Shown: positions 1 through 13,295 of the stretch, piece after piece
Position numbering within the stretch: the first letter of the stretch is position 1
Layout of the letters: every line of letters starts with the position of its first letter
Assembly: GCA_900239685.1 (NCBI GenBank)
Contig: OENT01000760.1
Span: forward strand, 1 to 64,000
Length of the DNA: 64,000 bases
From: Rotaria macrura
Lineage: Eukaryota; Rotifera; Eurotatoria; Philodinida; Philodinidae
Reading direction: 5' to 3'
The notes under the pieces: generated by a model
Databases searched by the model: none
What the model was told of the DNA's origin: nothing
Seen by the model: only the letters and a program-made list of their open reading frames with translations
Translations under genes and position numbers: made by a program

Positions 1-3000
1 GACCATTGTGTGCAAATAATCTTCATAATTATTCAAATGAATGTGAAATGCAAAAATATACTTGTCAGTCGAATATAAATTTAACAAAACTACATGATGG
101 AACATGTACTTCAAGTGAACAAAAACAACTTCGCGATGGTAAATTAGTTCATTAGTCTTAATGAAGTATTTAAAAAATATGAGTATGAACAATCGTTTTA
201 GCTTGTAAAACGTTTATATGTTTAAATGGAAAGACATGTATGATTGAAAATAATATTGGAGTATGTCGATGTTTATTTAATTGCTCATCAAGAAAATATG
301 AAGTAATATGACACACACAGGAGACATATCATGGAACATGACTTTTTATGAATGCGTTTCTTTTTATTTCCGGTACAGATTTGTGCTTCTAATGGTTTGA
401 TGTATCGAAATCTATGTGAAATGGAACGTGATCGTTGCATACGTGGCGAAAATTTTGTACCAGTCGATGCGTCATATTGTAAACGAAGTGATTCTTTTTT
501 TAGTTTTTTATTGTTTCATATTTAAGCTGATCGAAATTCGTTTCGTTTAATGCAGGTATATCGATTTGTGATGCAACTCGATGTCCGTACGGTAGATGCA
601 AACAAAAATTGAACGGTGAAATTGAATGTGAATGTAAACTATGTTCAACGAACTATTTTTATCAAGATTTAATATGTGGAGATAATTCTATTACATATTC
701 GTAAGTCATGTTGTACCAGAACAGAAGGAATCGGTTCGTAATTAGTTTTTGTTTATTCCAGTTCAATCAAGTTTAGTCATATACTCGTACAAAATTTGTT
801 TGATGAGAAACGATGTTGATTTACTCTGATAGAGATGTGCAACATAGTACATGAGAATCTATAGAATGTTCGGTACTTTGAAAAGTACTATTGTTTCTTT
901 TTCCAACTGATCACTCATCAATGATGAATTATTCTTACTTTTGTTCAATTAACATCTCAATCTTTTTGCACATACTTTGATTTGTGAGCATTAGCACTCG
1001 TCAATGTGGCCGATAGAGAGCGGACACTTTATATCGATAGGAAGTATTCTATAATTTGTTTGTATGAAAATTGATAATTATGTTACAAAAAATTCGAACA
1101 AATCTCTTATGTCCATACTAAAACATCAATTGAGAGCCTAATCTGGATAAGATTCATTCCTTGATTCTTGATGAAGTTATCTTATTCGATTTCTAAAATA
1201 CACATAGAGTAGTGCAACTTGAACCGATGCTAACATACCGATGGACAATACAGTTTGTATTTTGAAATTCAAATGGCCTGAGTACTGGCGCTGATCTCGA
1301 ATGAGATTGTTGCAAATCATTGGCACTGGATTTCAATAAATTTTTTTCTCAAATTTTATTTAGCAAAAAAACAACTGAAAACAGAATGATTTGATTTTGA
1401 ATAAAGTTCAAAACATCCGTTATCAAAACGAATGTTTCCGTATATTGAATTCCTTTGATTAGCCAATGTTTTATGTCGCTTTGATATGTCGGATCCATGA
1501 ATTCGATCGCACGATATTGCTATCGAAAAAATCCCTGGAAAAACCAATCCACCAATTCTCGTAGCATTATGGTTGTGGTTTATCTGAGAATAGAAACGTA
1601 TCCGCAGGAAGTCAGATTTCAAAAGTATATCTTAGATTAATATGATTTTCTGCATGGTGCTTGCACACAATAAAACCAATTAAGATTCGAAACAGAACAT
1701 ACTTTGATAATGTATTGTAAAACAGAATGTTAAATACTAAAAGACTCTTTTTTATATGTGGTACACTAGTAACGTTAACTAAGGATATCGTCATTCGACA
1801 CGGTGTGACAGGATAGTGCTAGTAGATACAGAATCGTTTCTGATTTGAACGAAACTAAAACGATTCTATCTCGTTTTCATATATGATTTATCGTATCATA
1901 ATATCTTTTTTTAATTAGATCAAAGTGTTTTCTTGAATATGATGCTTGTACAAGACAAAAAAATATACAGCCAAACTATATGGGGCAATGTGGTAATTGC
2001 CAGAATATTGTATGTCCATATAATGGTATATGTCGATCTGAACAAGGAAATTACTCATGCATATGTCCAGCAAAAAATAGTTGTGCAACTGTTCGAGTAT
2101 GTCAATTAATTTGTGTTCTATCGTTTAGTTCTCATTAGGACAATTGAAACTAAATGATGATGAAGCATAGCTACTACACTGTAAATTTAATGACTCGTAA
2201 TTCCCTTGTGTAGGAAGGAAAAAGATACTGGAATATGAAAGGGAGAATCTTCAACTGCAGATAGAATCCAAATAATAAATACCGTTCTTTGGATATTCTA
2301 TTAGAAGGGACATTCTTCATGCATGAACAACAAGTGGGTTTGAAATGTATATTATATCAATCATAGAACTACCATTAATCACGCTTTAAATGGTGGGGTA
2401 TGCAAAACAAGGAAATCGTCAACATTTTAAAGCTAAGATAATTATTTGATTATTTGCCATTTGACATGGACGACAGAGTCTCAGAAAAACTGTTGCTTCT
2501 AATGAAAAAGAAAAACAAAGCAATATCATTGAATTTACTAAATAATAAATACAACATATTTAGACTAATAATTCTTATGCAATATGTGGAAATAATCAAG
2601 AACTATTTTATAGCCAATGTGAAATGGATGTACGTTCATGTGAATTAAAAACACATCTGTACATTGTTGCACTTCATCATTGTACTAAAGATAATGATAG
2701 AATAGGTATTTCAACAGAAAACAATCAAGTGCCGACATCGAAAATTCTATTTTAACTTTTGTTAGGATATAATCGAGACTGTGGTTATGATGAACCTTTA
2801 TATAATTTTAAATTAGATCGTCACATTGAATGTGATATGATGGAAAGATGTCCACTAAATAGTTATTGCAATCAACAAACAAATCAATGCTGCGTTACAG
2901 GTAGAATATGTTGAATGAACTGAAAGATTTCTATTTTGTTGATATAATATTACATTTTTAGTGATAACTGCTATTTTTCCATATCGAATGTGTTTATCAG

Positions 3001-6000
3001 ATCAACACTGTGGTAAACATATGATTTGTGCACAAGGTCTTTGTCAATGTGCAAAACATGATATGATACCAGCAAAGAAAAAAAGAGAATGCAGTAAAAA
3101 GAAAAGTAGTCCTAGTTTTTCAAGGAGTTTTAATAAAAAAATTTTATTTTAGTTTCTGTTCTTTCAAATTTCTCGGCTAACACAAATTGCACGAGTGCAC
3201 CATATGGATGCTGCAAAGATAATATTACAATATCACCTAGTACTGATCAACGAGGATGTCCAGGTAAGCAAAGTTCTTAGCTCAACTATTGCAATCTTGG
3301 AATGAGTGAACGTGAAAAAGTACGCCAAGATAGAGTAGTGTTAATGAAAGAGAAGTTCGATCGTAAGACTTTATTCAATAAGATCAATTTTGCTGTTAAA
3401 TCGTTCCATGTTGCACGCAAACATGCTTGAAAATGTGAATAATATATATATATATATCTTAGAATTTTGTGATTGTAATCCAATTGGTTCATTACAAGTA
3501 TCATGCGATCCAAATACAAATATTTGCTATTGTCGACCAGCTGTTGGTGGATTGACTTGTTCGTATTGTGAAAACGAATATTGGGCTTTTTCTCGTATAT
3601 TAACACATAATAATACTGGCTGCATTCGTAATAAATTTGCCAAAATCAAATATTTTCTTTTAGTTTAATAAACACATGTTTTAGCTTGTGGTTGTCATCC
3701 ATACGGTTCAAGACGAAAGGATTGTTCGCAGGATACTGGAGAATGTTCATGTCATTCATTCGCAACAGGTCGTCAATGTGATAGATGTATTGATTCATCT
3801 TTAATATTAACTGATCGTGGATGTGTTAATTGTATGTGAAACAATTACAAGGAAAAACGAAAGGGTCATTTTTCTTATTTGCATTCCATTGTTTAGTAAA
3901 TAAAAATCGTCATCGACGTCAACGAACATGCCGAGATTTGATATGTCTTTTCGATGGTCTATGTCAACTTTTAAATGGTCATCCTCATTGTACATGTCAT
4001 CATCTCATTTGTTCGAATGATGAACAACGTTTTATGAATATATGTGCATCGGATGGACGAACCTACAAATCAATATGTGATATTAAACGACAACAATGCT
4101 TGAAACAATATGAAATTATTTTTATGTATCCCGGTGTTTGTAATGGTAAATTTAGTTTTTAATTTTGTTCTCAGCTTTTATTTTTTCTCTCTGTACGCTC
4201 GAATTAGCCAACGATGAAGATTACCGATTAGAACAAGATCATATTTCTACTCAAGAATCGCAAATGATACCTATAGATTCAAGTATGAACGTGTTTTTTT
4301 AACTAGTGATTTTCTTCTCTATATTAAGTATATTCCTATTTAGAACGATGTGTCACAGATAAGGATTGTGGAGAAAATATGGTCTGTTTATCAGAATTTT
4401 GTGAATGTGAAAAACAAAAATACACACGTATACCCGGACCAAAATGTATTTTACGTAAGATGAACGTTGATAGTTTGATTTTCAACTTTTATTTTATAAA
4501 AATGATCTCTAAATCATTTTAGCTCAACCAATATTCATAGCATCACATCATACAAGTATAATTGTTTCTTCTTCGATTACAAGAACAAATTAAATGAATC
4601 TTTTTTTGTTTAATAGAAAACTCTGTTCCTCATGTATCAGATGGTATTTGCACGCGATGGAATCGATGTAAAAATCATGCCATATGTCAAGATCAATTAA
4701 ATCAAAACTATACATGTTTATGTCCATTGGGATGGAAAGGCTATCATTGTGATCAAAGTTCGTATATTCATTATCAGTTTGTTTTATTGAAGTAGATAAA
4801 CTTTTATTGAGTTCTCAAGAATAACAATAACATGTCAAATATGTTACAATCTGGAGTCTCCTTGCTAACAAAGGTTCAAGGAATATTGATTTCCGAAAAA
4901 GCAACCGAAGGAGTACGATGCATGAGAAACTCAAAGAACTCACCTCACATCCTAATAATTATGATCGATATTCATTCTATTCGTATAGGTTCATGTTACC
5001 GCAAGAAAAAATGCTTTTACAGTTTCTGCGTATATATTGTATNTATATAAAGCCTAGCTGTTGATCTATATACCGATTGCTTCGCTCACCATGAAAATAC
5101 ATGTATTTGTTTCGTACAGTATGTCGTAAAGTCGAGAAAAAATAACTGTCGATTATCGTCTGCTAGACATCATGTAACAATTATGCGCGCTTTCATGACG
5201 TACAGAGTTGATAACAGTCGAAGAATCAAATATTCCACTAGCTTAACCAGAGTGAAATCCTTTTTTCATACAACAATATCTGATAGACAGTAAAAATACA
5301 AACTACAATAATCGTCTTTACTTGATCTAGTTATAAATCGTCACAATACGCTTCAATATAGTGCAACATATTCGTTAACGAGATTACAAATATTTCACAT
5401 TCTTCGTCCGGGATGTAAAATCACAATAAGTTTACGATTTACATCATGTCTAATAGAATAAATAATGTAGACATATGTATAATTGAATTATTTTAAAGTG
5501 CAAGAAAATTGATGACAATCAGTCATTTTTATTGACTTAGTTGTGTTGTTGGAAGAAAGTATGTTCTCAACAAAAACAGAATAGATCAAGTTCTTAAAAA
5601 CAGCATTGCCCCATTCTCGTAAAAATGTCAATATCTTGGATACTGACATATTTCAGTTGATTAATCCATGAAAAAAATTGATAATGATGCATACAGAAAC
5701 TTTTCTGTCGAGGAGTCATCTTCTTAATGAATTGGTAGATCGAAATTTGTTTTTGGATATCATGTCTTATTGATGATTGAAAGCATAGTATGTCCTATTC
5801 AATTGCCAGTACTAACCACTTTAATAGCATCCTATCAAGATCTGATTAAAATCGAAGAAAATTTAGCCATTGGACATGATTCATCTGTAGCAGTCAAAAG
5901 AAAATTCGATATCTTAAGATATCGAGTTTTTATAAGGAATTCATCGTTTTGATCCAACTCCCGTATGCACGCCATACATGCTAAACTTGTTTCTGAACAA

Positions 6001-9000
6001 ATAGTGCTACAAGTGAACAACCATTTCCAAGCAACTTTATAGTTGTAAACGTCTAATTTCTTAGAAGATGGGTTCTCCTCATATTTGCTATTCACATACG
6101 TATATGTCCATAGCAACATTGTCAAACATACGGAAAGTCAAAATTTATGTTACCGTAAACATTTAAATAATTCAACGTCACGGGCTTCTATCTCATTCAC
6201 TCATGTGCCGATTAATATGTACATAAAAGCAGGTTAGGAAGAACCTTTACAATACAACAGACAATATGTTTATAGTCGAGATTAAGAAATATGAGTTGGA
6301 TTTGAAAGAAAATTAACGGAAATCGATTCAAGTGATGGAAAATAATTTGAGTTACATGAATACCGGTCGAATCCATAAGTTATTCGATGAACGGAATCAA
6401 GCAATTTTAAATAATTTAACATCTAAGTGTTATTGAACATTCGTCGAGTCTCTCAGTATTTTCCTTCTTGTGAGACTCTACTGATCGATTAGATCTAACA
6501 AGATCTGATTGAATACATTCACTTGCGTTTAGAAGAATGGAAATGTCGGTTATACCATTTGTACGATCGAGTATCGTAAAACATTATCTGATTCGATTAG
6601 TCGAATAATATTTCTTTAAATCGTTTAAGATTCGACAAGGCTCTTGTTAAATAAACTTTAGAAATTGAAATACTGACTCCACAATTTCATCAACAATCGT
6701 ATATAAAACTCGAATTACCAGAGTCAACCAAATATATCGATATGATATTCGAAATCGAACACCATCATGGTCTAATTTTATACAGTGACAATAAGTTGAC
6801 AGAATTTTATTTTACAATATTCATACGAAATAGAACTATTCATCTGATGTAAGTCTTAGAACATTTGAAGATAAAAAGTAAAACAAGGCTTTGGTTTTTA
6901 ATCTAATTCTTATTTGAAGTATTCGTTCGAATCGTTTTATTTCAACGATTCAATTGTCTGATTCGATTGATCTTCATGCATACGCTCATTTACAAGTTCA
7001 TATGTTGTATAATGAATTACAAGTAAGATTAAATAATGGCAAACTTTTATCGAGTATGTAAAGTAGAAATTCAATCGACAACTAAAAGTGAAAATAACAT
7101 TTCTAATTTTTATTCAATTAAAAGGATTATTTCCATTTCCTATTATACTCACGAATCTATTACACATCGGACGAGGATCAACATCATTTGATGTGTAAGA
7201 ATATGAAAAAGATGCTCTGCAACGAATCGAAGCCTTTTGTTTCTCGTGTTTTGAGGAATTCAACAGTGGTTTTGAAAGTTCGTATTATTTTCATTCGATA
7301 TCAAATTTAGACATTTACAAAACTGGTGAATTTGAATTTCAAGAATATGTTTCTCGTGGAACTCAAACTTAAATGATTAGCATCCACTCTCTTGTAATAA
7401 TATTACAACTCTCTAAACACAACTAAAAATTAATTAGGTTTCTGAAAAAGGGATCAACTGAAAATTTCTCCATCGTTCTATGCAGTTTTCAAAGTTTAAG
7501 GCTTAAAAATTTGGAAGCAGTACAACAAAAGAAAACATTTTCTAAACAAGCTCTAATAGTTATTTTCGAAAACATCAGAACAGCTTGAATGCTTGAAACT
7601 AATCCAGTTGACAATCGCATCAATTTTCTCACAGTTAAAATCTTAACGGGAATGTATAAAAGTTCTTTTTTGTCAGAAACCATCTCGAACGATTTCTTTC
7701 TCGACTAATAAAAACAAACTGCATATTTTGCTGAAATCAAATGGACATTTCTCCATATTTGACTACATGTAAGTTGTAACTTTGACATCGCTTTTCATAA
7801 GCTAATAGATATGGGCAACGTTTGATATCTTTAGAAGATTAGAAAGTCATTGATTAGAAGTTAGATAGATGTTAATCTTTATATCGAACGAAGCCAATAC
7901 GTCATTCAAAATAAAAACCATTGTCTAATGTTTAATACACTCAAAATACACGAAGTCATTCATCTGAGGACATCCGTTCTTTATTATTTATAAACTTGGA
8001 TTAATTAAATTTTATTTAGTTTTTCTCCGTACGTTGACTTGAATGAAAGCTTTCAAGGATGTATTCATGAATTATCAATTAATGGAAGACCAATTTCATT
8101 TAACAATACACAACATGCTGGTCAAAATATTGGTTAGTATTTTCAAAACAACTCAATCCTCCTTGCAGAGATCTATTGCAGAGTTTTGATAAGTATTCAT
8201 TTCGATGAAATTTTTCCGTTTCGAAAAATAAACTAAATGTTGGGTCCTCTTTATTTTCCTACAACTAAAACGATGCTTTAGCATTATCACTCCATAACTA
8301 TTATCAATCGACATTAAGCTCATCCAGAAAGCGATCATGTAATTTAATGCTCGAGATCGACAAAGACGAACTGAAAATCAGCCATTATTTATACATCACC
8401 TTAGACCATAAGTCAACAAAATCCCAATAGGATGAGTGGAGCATGTAGTGATACCCTATGCTTTGATTCATGGGAATCTTTCATCTCGAACTATTTAACA
8501 TTCCTAGAACTAAATGTGTAAAAACGAGTATACGACTAATTTGTGACATTCGAGAAATCTTTCGTAAATACAAAGTATAAAAGAAATATTGCGGTGTGTG
8601 ATTGACGCACACATCGAAACTTTTGTAAAATTGATAGATGAAATCGAAAGACATATAGTCATAGGTCCTCATCTTATTTATCAATCCGAACCAATATCGA
8701 ATTGTATGATCGAACGAATTGAAATAATAGCGATCCATTAGAACATATGATATACATCTTAAAACTGATTTTATACTATGTTTCACTTTAATAACAGTGA
8801 ACTATCAAAAGCCTCATCTTTTATCAATTTGAAATTATTAAATTTTTAAAAATATTTAGATGAATGCCCGACAAAACCATGCCAATTACGATCATCCGGA
8901 AACAGAACTCAATGTGCACAATTAACAAAGAATAATCTAAATAGTTCTAAATCTTTCTCTATTGGTCATGCAGCTATTGATCAATGCTTAAAACATCCAT

Positions 9001-12000
9001 GCGAAACAAACCGCGAATGTATAAATGTTCACCCAAATAATTATTTTTGCACATGTACAAATTGTTCATCAAGTAAAACGAAAACTCCAAGGAAAACGAA
9101 TTTCTTTAATTAAACATCATGTTCATCTTTAGATAATCACTATGTAGCTGGATTTCATATGAATAGTTTTATTAAACATTCACCATTACAATCACTGACA
9201 AATACAGAACGACTGAAGATAGAACTCTGGTTTCTAACTGAAATCTCATCAGGTAGAAATCTGTTGTTTCTTCACTTATTTTTCTGTTTTACAATTACCA
9301 AGTCGTTTTTTCTTAATCTTCAGGTTTATTTATTTATAGTGAACATATGAACTCTGAAAAAGGTCATTTCAAACTTTATTTACAAAGGAAAACGATGATA
9401 TTCAATTTCATTATTGATCACCGACAGATTTTACTCAGGTATTTTGAGCAATGCATCTTGTCAAAACATTAATCCGCTATCATGTTAGAATAAGTGTCTC
9501 CATCTTGACGAGATCTTAATACGAATAAACATGAATGAAAACACCCAGAATCTAACATTTCAAATGAAAAAAAGAAAAAACACTTGGAAAACTAAAGATA
9601 TCGAGACGACCTAGCAAGTGAACTCAATTCAAGAATATATTTCTAATGTAAAATGTCATACAAGATGCGATTAGCCGATATTCATTATAATCATGGGATA
9701 TGAATCTTTTTATGTCCAAAGTATTGATGAAAGCTGAAACTAGAATTATGTCATCGAAGAGTATGTCTCATTGATGACGAGATTATTTTTTATATGGGTA
9801 GTACAATGACTTCAGTTACAATGAATCACATCATTGTTGTAATTCGCTGCTAAACAAAACTGTTCTATTAGTTGATAAACTTACAGCAAGTCTAGCATTT
9901 GATGTTTAGTCATAAAAAATCAAAAATGATTTGCATCGATACGATTTTAGAGATTTTAAGATTGAAAATCATTTCCTTTTTCAAATGTGTTTTCGATGAA
10001 TTACAGTTCATTGAAATCTCTTATCGAAATAGAAAAACAATTTCTTAACGGCACAATCAGGAAATGACTAATTTGAATCCATCTTTTCATTACTTTGTTT
10101 CGACATGAATAAACAGGTTTTGTTAAATTAACCTTCAAGTATTTTCTGTGCACCAAATATTGATCTTGAATTTTGTTTAACAATGGCGAAGCCAATGTAT
10201 TTTAGAAACATTATAGTTTCAAACGTTTTTATTTAAAATTACGAAAGAAACATATACAACAATCACTGCTATCAGTATGAATGAGAATTTGAAAGATATA
10301 ATTGAAGTAAGATGGAATTCTCGGTTTTTTTAAATTTGCTTTACAAGCAAGTACAAGCATAGAAAGTATAAGTACGAGTATTTTTACTTAATAAATCTAC
10401 TCCGGATTTTACTTTCGTATAAATTACTTGAGTAAAGGTGTTCGTGTCGATGAGCTAGAAGAGTCGTATAAATATAGATTTAAATTCATACTTCATTATG
10501 TAGGATGCTATTGGCACTATTGTTTCCCACAATGTAAACTAAAAATGTCGAGGAAAAAAAATATCCGAACTTTAGATAGGTCATCACTTCGAATCAGTAT
10601 GGAGTCTCATGCCATTTCTATTTTATAACAAAGAAGGAAAATTTCTTCACTGGATGGAATGTTCTTCTTCGAATGTATTTAGAAAACGATTGTTTCTCAA
10701 CTAAGAAAACCCTATATAGTATGCAAAAAGAATTCTGGGATACTCAAGAATGCCTTTGTACACTGTTTTATTTCTTTCAAATGAAATTTTATATACGTAT
10801 ATATATATATATATATATGGTGCGCGTAAGTATTCATTAAACTTTCATATTATTACATGCACATACAAAAATTCTGATTTTAATGTGAAAAACTACTATT
10901 TTCAATGCCACAGAGAATTCAAAAATATATCGCGTTTAAAAGTAAATGGATAGACTACTGAATTTTATTTAGGTATGATTTATTTTATAAATGTTTTGAT
11001 TATTGTTGTACACATTCCAAAACTTTCCTCTGCTGAGCGATTTTCTATTCTTTTGGTTTTTTATATATTGAAATCATAAGTTTTGCATCTCTATGGTACA
11101 ATATGAAAGTTTAATTCAAATGGAATATAAAATTGTGTGAAAGCATTCTTAAATGTCACAGAAAATTTTCCGTGTATTGAAGTACATAGAAAATCGAAAT
11201 GAAAAGGGTGAGTCTTTGTTTTCTCCTCTATCATTAGTTCTCGATATCCGATTGCATTGAATAAATGGCATACGTGTTCAATTGAAATCAGTGATCAAAA
11301 TTTATCTTTGGTTGTGAATCAAGAATCTCCTGTTATATCTTATGAAAGAATATCTTGGAATTCGCTATGGCCTCGTTCATTTACATTTATTGGCTATTTA
11401 CCTAATCAATATCAATCAGTAAATACATCCGTATTCGAAGGATTTCGTGGAGCAATACAAAAGGTAAATAGATATAATGTATTAGGATTCCGCTATGTTT
11501 TAATTATAGATCATTATAAATAATCAATCATCAAATGATATTCGTCACAATGCAATTGAATTATTTAATATTACTGAATATGATGGTTATCCTTGTCAAC
11601 CGAATCCATGTAAATTCAATAAAAAATGTTATCAAACAGAATTAAACAACTATACTTGTGTGGACGAAACAAGAAAACACGACGTATCACTTGAGCTGGA
11701 TGGTACAGTAAATGCTATTTATTCATACACGCCTGGAAATTTACGTCGAAACTATTTTGATTTATCATTAAAAACGAAATATTCTTGGGGACTTATTTTT
11801 TATATTGGTGAAACGTCGTTATCGTTTTTTTCCAATTATTTATCATTGTTAGTTGTTAATGGATATTTGCAATTTGCAATTAAAATCGAGCGAAATTCAA
11901 GTGTTGCTTTAGTAACATCAAAAATACGAATTGATGATGGTCAATGGCATCGTATCCGAATAGAAAGGTAGAAATCGTTCGTTTTCTTTCTGTTATTATC

Positions 12001-13295
12001 GAAGTCCGTGATTTGATTACTGAATACATAAATCATTGGTCAGAGATACGAAGATGTATAATAATTCTTATATATAGTGAACAATACTTCACATAGAGCC
12101 TAAGGTTGATATTTTTCCGATACGAACCGAATACATATCTAATTTAGAAGAAAATGTTCACAAGCATGCAATAGAACAAAATGATCTTATTCATTAGATT
12201 AGTCCATAAAATCTGTGAAGCATTACAAGAGTATTTTGACTGAAAACGTTCCGAATATTTTGTCTTTGTTGATCTACAACTTTTGCTTTCGTGGACGTTC
12301 CCCGTATTTTGAGAATTGAAGTAGAGATTAGCAAGATAAATGTCACTACATTTATAATGAATACCTCTTTGTTGGTGGTATGACATGCGAGGCAACTATT
12401 TCAATATGATGAAAAGTAGCATTCCAACTGAAGAACCTATGAAAGGAATGCTTGTGGAACGAAATCAAAAGACAATTTTGAAAAATATATAACTCATGAA
12501 ATGAACGAAGAAGGTAAGAATACTATATTATTCATGTATAAGTTTTGATTCCCAGTCGGCTGTGTTTATAGTAAGTACCCTTCATGTCTTATTTAAAACA
12601 AATGCATACTACGAAATTTTGATATTTTTATTTGGCGTGCGTTTTTTTTTCTCTCGTCGTGTCATCCAAATGTAATGTATTTTCCTTGTCTCGGTTGAAA
12701 TTAAAAACCTGGGTCTGAATTTCCTATCGATCGGAATTCTTAATTTTTACCTGTGTTTACCAGTCTACCGCAGATCGACATTGCATTAAAGTAAACAGTA
12801 TTAGGTTAAGTCTACATTTTAAATTTGTCATCATCTATCATTTACATATCGTTTCAAAAATTTCAAATAGATTTCCATATTAAAGCATCGGCAAATAGAA
12901 TGCATTTTAAATAGATGCACAAATCTGTTCGGTGCATTTTACAATACGCAATCGTGAGATCGGTTGAATAGGATATTTAGACACTGTTTTGCGTCATTTC
13001 ACAAACTTGATAAATCTTAGTAATATTTAGATTTCGTCGACGTATTATAATGAACATTGATGAAATTCATCTTTATCAAACCGTAGCGTCAAGTAAACAA
13101 ACAGAATTTCATTCGAATCCGCCGAATATCTATATAGGTGGTTATCATCGATTATGTAGCTATGATGAACAGCATTGTCGATCATATCGTGGATGTTTAC
13201 GAAATGTTACTATTGATTATTATTATCTTGATTTAATTAAAGATGAGTTAAATCAAAATCAAAAATTAAAACAATGTCATGATTTAATTACATAG
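1..13295 (+). CDS. AGRN: Agrin-like secreted proteoglycan, 3' part (5' end outside the window)
   Basis: About 26 exons can be joined through GT-AG introns. Domains in order: Kazal/follistatin modules (about 3-120, 200-490, 555-2090, 2560-2690); Cys-rich segments (2766-3115); a short module with YGCCKDN (3153-3262) as seen next to agrin laminin-EGFs; two laminin-type EGFs (about 3465-3630 and 3685-3832); one more follistatin/Kazal unit (3896-4146); an EGF (4619-4757); laminin-G 1 (6662-8131, with FQGCIHELSINGR); an EGF (8861-9073); laminin-G 2 (9134-11463); an EGF and laminin-G 3 (11507-13295). The stop is at 13293-13295. Kazal array, two LE domains, Kazal, then LG/EGF alternation is the order known for agrin, a basement-membrane proteoglycan that organises synapses in vertebrates. 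No SEA domain was found between the last Kazal and LG1, where vertebrate agrin has one. Long introns split LG1, LG2 and LG3. Exon ends are approximate. Signal peptide and N-terminus lie upstream of base 1. Perlecan or an agrin-like paralogue is the alternative, but the two LE domains before a Kazal favour agrin. Confidence 0.85.
4759..6661 (+). other. Long intron of the agrin-like gene, between EGF and LG1
   Basis: This 1.9-kb stretch lies between the EGF exon ending near 4757 and the first LG1 exon at 6662. It is A+T-rich and contains one ambiguous base at 5042. I see no exon encoding a SEA domain or other recognisable module, and no clear transposon ends. Confidence 0.6.
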
